Below the pieces are notes generated by a model. It did no database searches, was not told the origin of the DNA, and saw only the letters and a list, made by a program, of their open reading frames with translations. A DNA stretch of 64,000 bases, from the NCBI GenBank assembly GCA_963733945.1, contig CAVTFD010000029.1, forward strand, positions 1 through 64,000, given 5' to 3'. A program made the translations under genes and the position numbers. Positions 61,646 to 64,000 of this stretch are shown here, piece by piece (the stretch's first letter is position 1; each line of letters opens with the position of its first letter). This DNA comes from AP-15 sp963733945 (GTDB lineage Bacteria; Pseudomonadota; Alphaproteobacteria; ATCC43930; CGMCC-115725).

Positions 61646-64000
61646 CTACCCGCATTTCGAATAATCGCAGCTGGTGCACTGATCGCAGCCTTCGATGCGG
61701 ATCAGCGCCGCCTCACCACATTTCGGGCATTGCGCCATACGCGATGGCAGCGAACGCTGGTCAGAGGCCAGGGCGCCGCCACCCGCCGCCTGCTGTTCGA
61801 CCAATGCCGGTCTTCGGCTCCGAGCTGGCGCCGGCAGGAAGCCGATCTCGATCATATGGCGTTCGATGACGTCGCCGATCGCGGCCAATAGCGAAGGCAC
61901 GTATTTACCGTCCATCCAGGCCCCGCCGCGCGGATCGAACACAGCCTTCATCTCCTCTACGACAAAGGACACGTCGCCGCCGCGGCGAAATACGGCGCTG
62001 ATCATCCGCGTCAATGCAACGGTCCAGGCATAGTGCTCCATGTTCTTGGAGTTGATGAACACCTCGAAGGGTCGCCGCCTGCCGTCCTGAACGATGTCGT
62101 TCAGGGTGATGTAGAGCGCATGCTCGCTGTCCGGCCAGCGCAGCTTATAGGTTTGGCCGGGCAAGGCCTCGGGCCGGCTGAGGGGCTGCGTCATGTAGAC
62201 GACGCCGCCGGCCTCGAATATGTCCGCGGGCTTTGGCGACAACGCCGGTGCGGGCGGCGGCAATGGCAATTCGGGTTGCTGCGAGGCGATGCGCGCGTCG
62301 GTCCCGGCAGCTGCCTCGGGCCTGACCGCCAGCACGGCGCCGGTCACCTCGTTCGGGCGATAGGTGGTGCACCCCTTACAGCCCAGTTCATAGGCCTGCA
62401 GATAAATATCCTTGAACCGCTCGAACGGGATTTCGGCCGGGACGTTGATCGTCTTCGAGATCGAGCTGTCGACGTGCTTTTGCACCGCGGCCTGCATGAC
62501 GAGGTGGTCGGCCGGGGTCAAGACCTGCGCGTCGACGAAATAGTCGGGCAACGGCGCGGTCTCGCCCTTGAGGCGCCGGAACAGGCGATAGGCGTAGTCG
62601 GCGACCTCCTCCTCGCGCCGCGTGCCGTCGGGCATCAGCACGTTGCGGGTGTGGCGAAAGCTGAACACCGGCTCGATCCCGGAGGAGACATTATCGGCGA
62701 ACAGCGAGATCGTGCCGGTGGGCGCGACCGAGGTCAAAAGCGCGTTGCGGACGCCGTGCCTCGCGATTTCGGCGCGGACATCCGCGTCGAGAGCGGCGAT
62801 TGTTTCGCCCGCGAGATAGCGATCGCGATCGAACAGCGGAAACGGGCCTTTCTCAGCCGCGAGCACTGCCGAGGCGAGATAGGCCTCGCGCTCGATCAGA
62901 CCGAGCCATTCCTGGGTCGCCGCGATCGCCGATGCCGATCCGTAGCGCAGCCCGCACAGGATCAGCGCGTCGGCGAGGCCGGTGACCCCGAGGCCGATGC
63001 GGCGCTTCTGCACCGCCTCTTGCTGTTGCTGCGGCAGTGGAAACTGCGAGATGTCGATAACGTCGTCCATCATGCGGACGCAGTCGGGGACCAAACGGCG
63101 CAGCCGATCGAGATCGATCCCCGCCTCGGGAGTGAACGGCCGTTCGACCAGGCTCGCCAGGTTGATCGAGCCCAAGAGGCAGGCGCCATAAGGCGGCAAT
63201 GGCTGTTCGCCGCAAGGATTAGTCGCCGTTATTGTTTCGCAATACCATAGGGTGTTTCGGCGATTGATGCGGTCGATAAAGATCACGCCGGGCTCGGCAT
63301 AGGCGTAGGTCGCCCGCATGATCTTGTCCCACAACTCGCGCGCCGGCAGCACCTTGGCGACGGTGCCGTCGAAGGACAATTCCCACGGCGCATTTTCCTC
63401 GACCGCCTTCATCAATGCGTCGGTGACGAGAACCGAAAGGTTGAACATGCGCAGCCGACCGGGCTCGCGCTTAGCCTCGATGAAGGCCTCGATGTCGGGA
63501 TGATCGCAGCGCAAGGTCGCCATCATCGCGCCGCGGCGGTAACCGGCGCTCATGATCGTGCGGCACATCGCGTCCCACACATCCATGAACGACAGCGGCC
63601 CCGACGCGTCGGCGCCGACACCTTTCACCGGCGCGCCGTGCGGTCTGAGCGTCGAAAAATCGTAGCCGATGCCACCCCCTTGTTGCATCGTCAGCGCTGC
63701 CTCGCGCAGATGGGCGAATATCCCACCCATGTCGTCGGGGATCGTCCCCATCACAAAGCAATTGAACAGGGTGACCGAACGGCTGCTGCCGGCGCCGGCG
63801 ACGACCCGCCCGGCCGGCAGAAACTTGAAATCGGTCATCGCCTGATAGAACCGCTCCGCCCACAGCGTGGAATCGCGTTCCGGGGCAGCAAGCGCGGTCG
63901 CAACCCGCCGCCAGGTGTCCTCGATCGTCTTGTCGAGCGGCGCGCCCGGCACATCGCCATTGGCGGGCGCCCGCAAGCGGTATTTCATGTCCCAGATCCG
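61646..64000 (-). CDS. nrdJ: Adenosylcobalamin-dependent ribonucleotide reductase, 5' end missing
   Basis: At least 784 residues are visible; the true start lies beyond the right edge, since the frame reads RIWDMKYRL with no stop, as in full-length NrdJ. The internal ATG at 63988 is not the start. Class II enzyme, makes deoxynucleotides using B12: RVVAGAGSSRSVTLFNCFVM, QQGGGIGYDFSTLRPHGAPV, NPCGEQPLPPYGACLLGSIN and GTISLFADNVSSGIEPVFSF (active-site Cys and Glu region). A TSCPD-like segment (TYKLRWPDSEHALYITLND) follows. The C-terminal zinc ribbon has CPKCGEAAL and CDQCTSCDYSKCG. Confidence 0.95.
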   Translation of the reverse strand, partial: RIWDMKYRLRAPANGDVPGAPLDKTIEDTWRRVATALAAPERDSTLWAERFYQAMTDFKFLPAGRVVAGAGSSRSVTLFNCFVMGTIPDDMGGIFAHLREAALTMQQGGGIGYDFSTLRPHGAPVKGVGADASGPLSFMDVWDAMCRTIMSAGYRRGAMMATLRCDHPDIEAFIEAKREPGRLRMFNLSVLVTDALMKAVEENAPWELSFDGTVAKVLPARELWDKIMRATYAYAEPGVIFIDRINRRNTLWYCETITATNPCGEQPLPPYGACLLGSINLASLVERPFTPEAGIDLDRLRRLVPDCVRMMDDVIDISQFPLPQQQQEAVQKRRIGLGVTGLADALILCGLRYGSASAIAATQEWLGLIEREAYLASAVLAAEKGPFPLFDRDRYLAGETIAALDADVRAEIARHGVRNALLTSVAPTGTISLFADNVSSGIEPVFSFRHTRNVLMPDGTRREEEVADYAYRLFRRLKGETAPLPDYFVDAQVLTPADHLVMQAAVQKHVDSSISKTINVPAEIPFERFKDIYLQAYELGCKGCTTYRPNEVTGAVLAVRPEAAAGTDARIASQQPELPLPPPAPALSPKPADIFEAGGVVYMTQPLSRPEALPGQTYKLRWPDSEHALYITLNDIVQDGRRRPFEVFINSKNMEHYAWTVALTRMISAVFRRGGDVSFVVEEMKAVFDPRGGAWMDGKYVPSLLAAIGDVIERHMIEIGFLPAPARSRRPALVEQQAAGGGALASDQRSLPSRMAQCPKCGEAALIRIEGCDQCTSCDYSKCG

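Noticed and set aside
1..64000. tRNA, rRNA or riboswitch genes
   Set aside because: No cloverleaf, rRNA core or B12-box sequence could be recognised by reading; a covariance-model scan would be decisive.

Overview
The window is GC-rich DNA with a gene content typical of an alphaproteobacterium: DUF2852 and DUF2092 proteins, a DUF5681 protein, TPR-sulfotransferase arrays beginning M(S/N)RKQRR, an HpnL-like membrane protein, class II (B12-dependent) ribonucleotide reductase, and PEP-CTERM proteins. A Rhodospirillales-like soil or water bacterium fits, but the sequence alone does not settle anything below class. I see no tRNA, rRNA, CRISPR array or prophage.

Layout. 0-4 kb: a frameshifted molybdate-binding protein (modA) behind a ModE-type Mo-box, a polysaccharide deacetylase, a TetR regulator and a DUF2852 membrane protein. 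4-13 kb: a large secreted RIFT-barrel-like protein, a DUF2092/glycine-rich secreted pair, an HpnL-like protein overlapping a histidine phosphatase, a SulP transporter and two small membrane proteins. 13-23 kb: a tripartite RND efflux operon (outer membrane factor, adaptor, permease; permease frameshifted), an OmpA lipoprotein, a VOC protein, and broken LLM oxidoreductase and methyltransferase genes. 23-28 kb: an adenylate cyclase with TPRs and a ThDP-enzyme cluster with three small dimeric-barrel proteins. 28-45 kb: an HTH protein, a PEP-CTERM protein behind a sigma-54 promoter, a sterol desaturase-like hydroxylase, three tandem TPR glycosyl/sulfotransferase paralogues, a metallo-hydrolase/nitroreductase pair, a complete IS481-family element with target duplication, and two related CARDB-like surface proteins. 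One of these has an internal PEP-CTERM signal and a second sigma-54 promoter. 44-53 kb: a split chromate transporter, a B12-binding radical SAM protein, a beta-propeller and DUF1259 protein pair, a DUF4160-like pair, a duplicated MFS-gene fragment carrying 19-bp tandem repeats, and the intact MFS gene. 53-64 kb: a DUF5681 gene behind a dense cluster of direct and inverted repeats, an acyl-CoA dehydrogenase/radC/enoyl-CoA hydratase operon, a PNPOx-like protein, TPR proteins, a PEP-mutase/isocitrate lyase-like enzyme, and nrdJ running off the right edge.

Three signals stand out. Two sigma-54 (-24/-12) promoters, sharing TTGCTGTAA, lie upstream of the two PEP-CTERM genes. A repeat cluster at 53515-53692 has three TTCCCGGTT copies at exact 21-bp spacing and two AAATTCCCG/CGGGAATTT dyads. 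Single-base frameshifts affect at least six otherwise well-conserved genes, which suggests either sequencing error or local gene decay.
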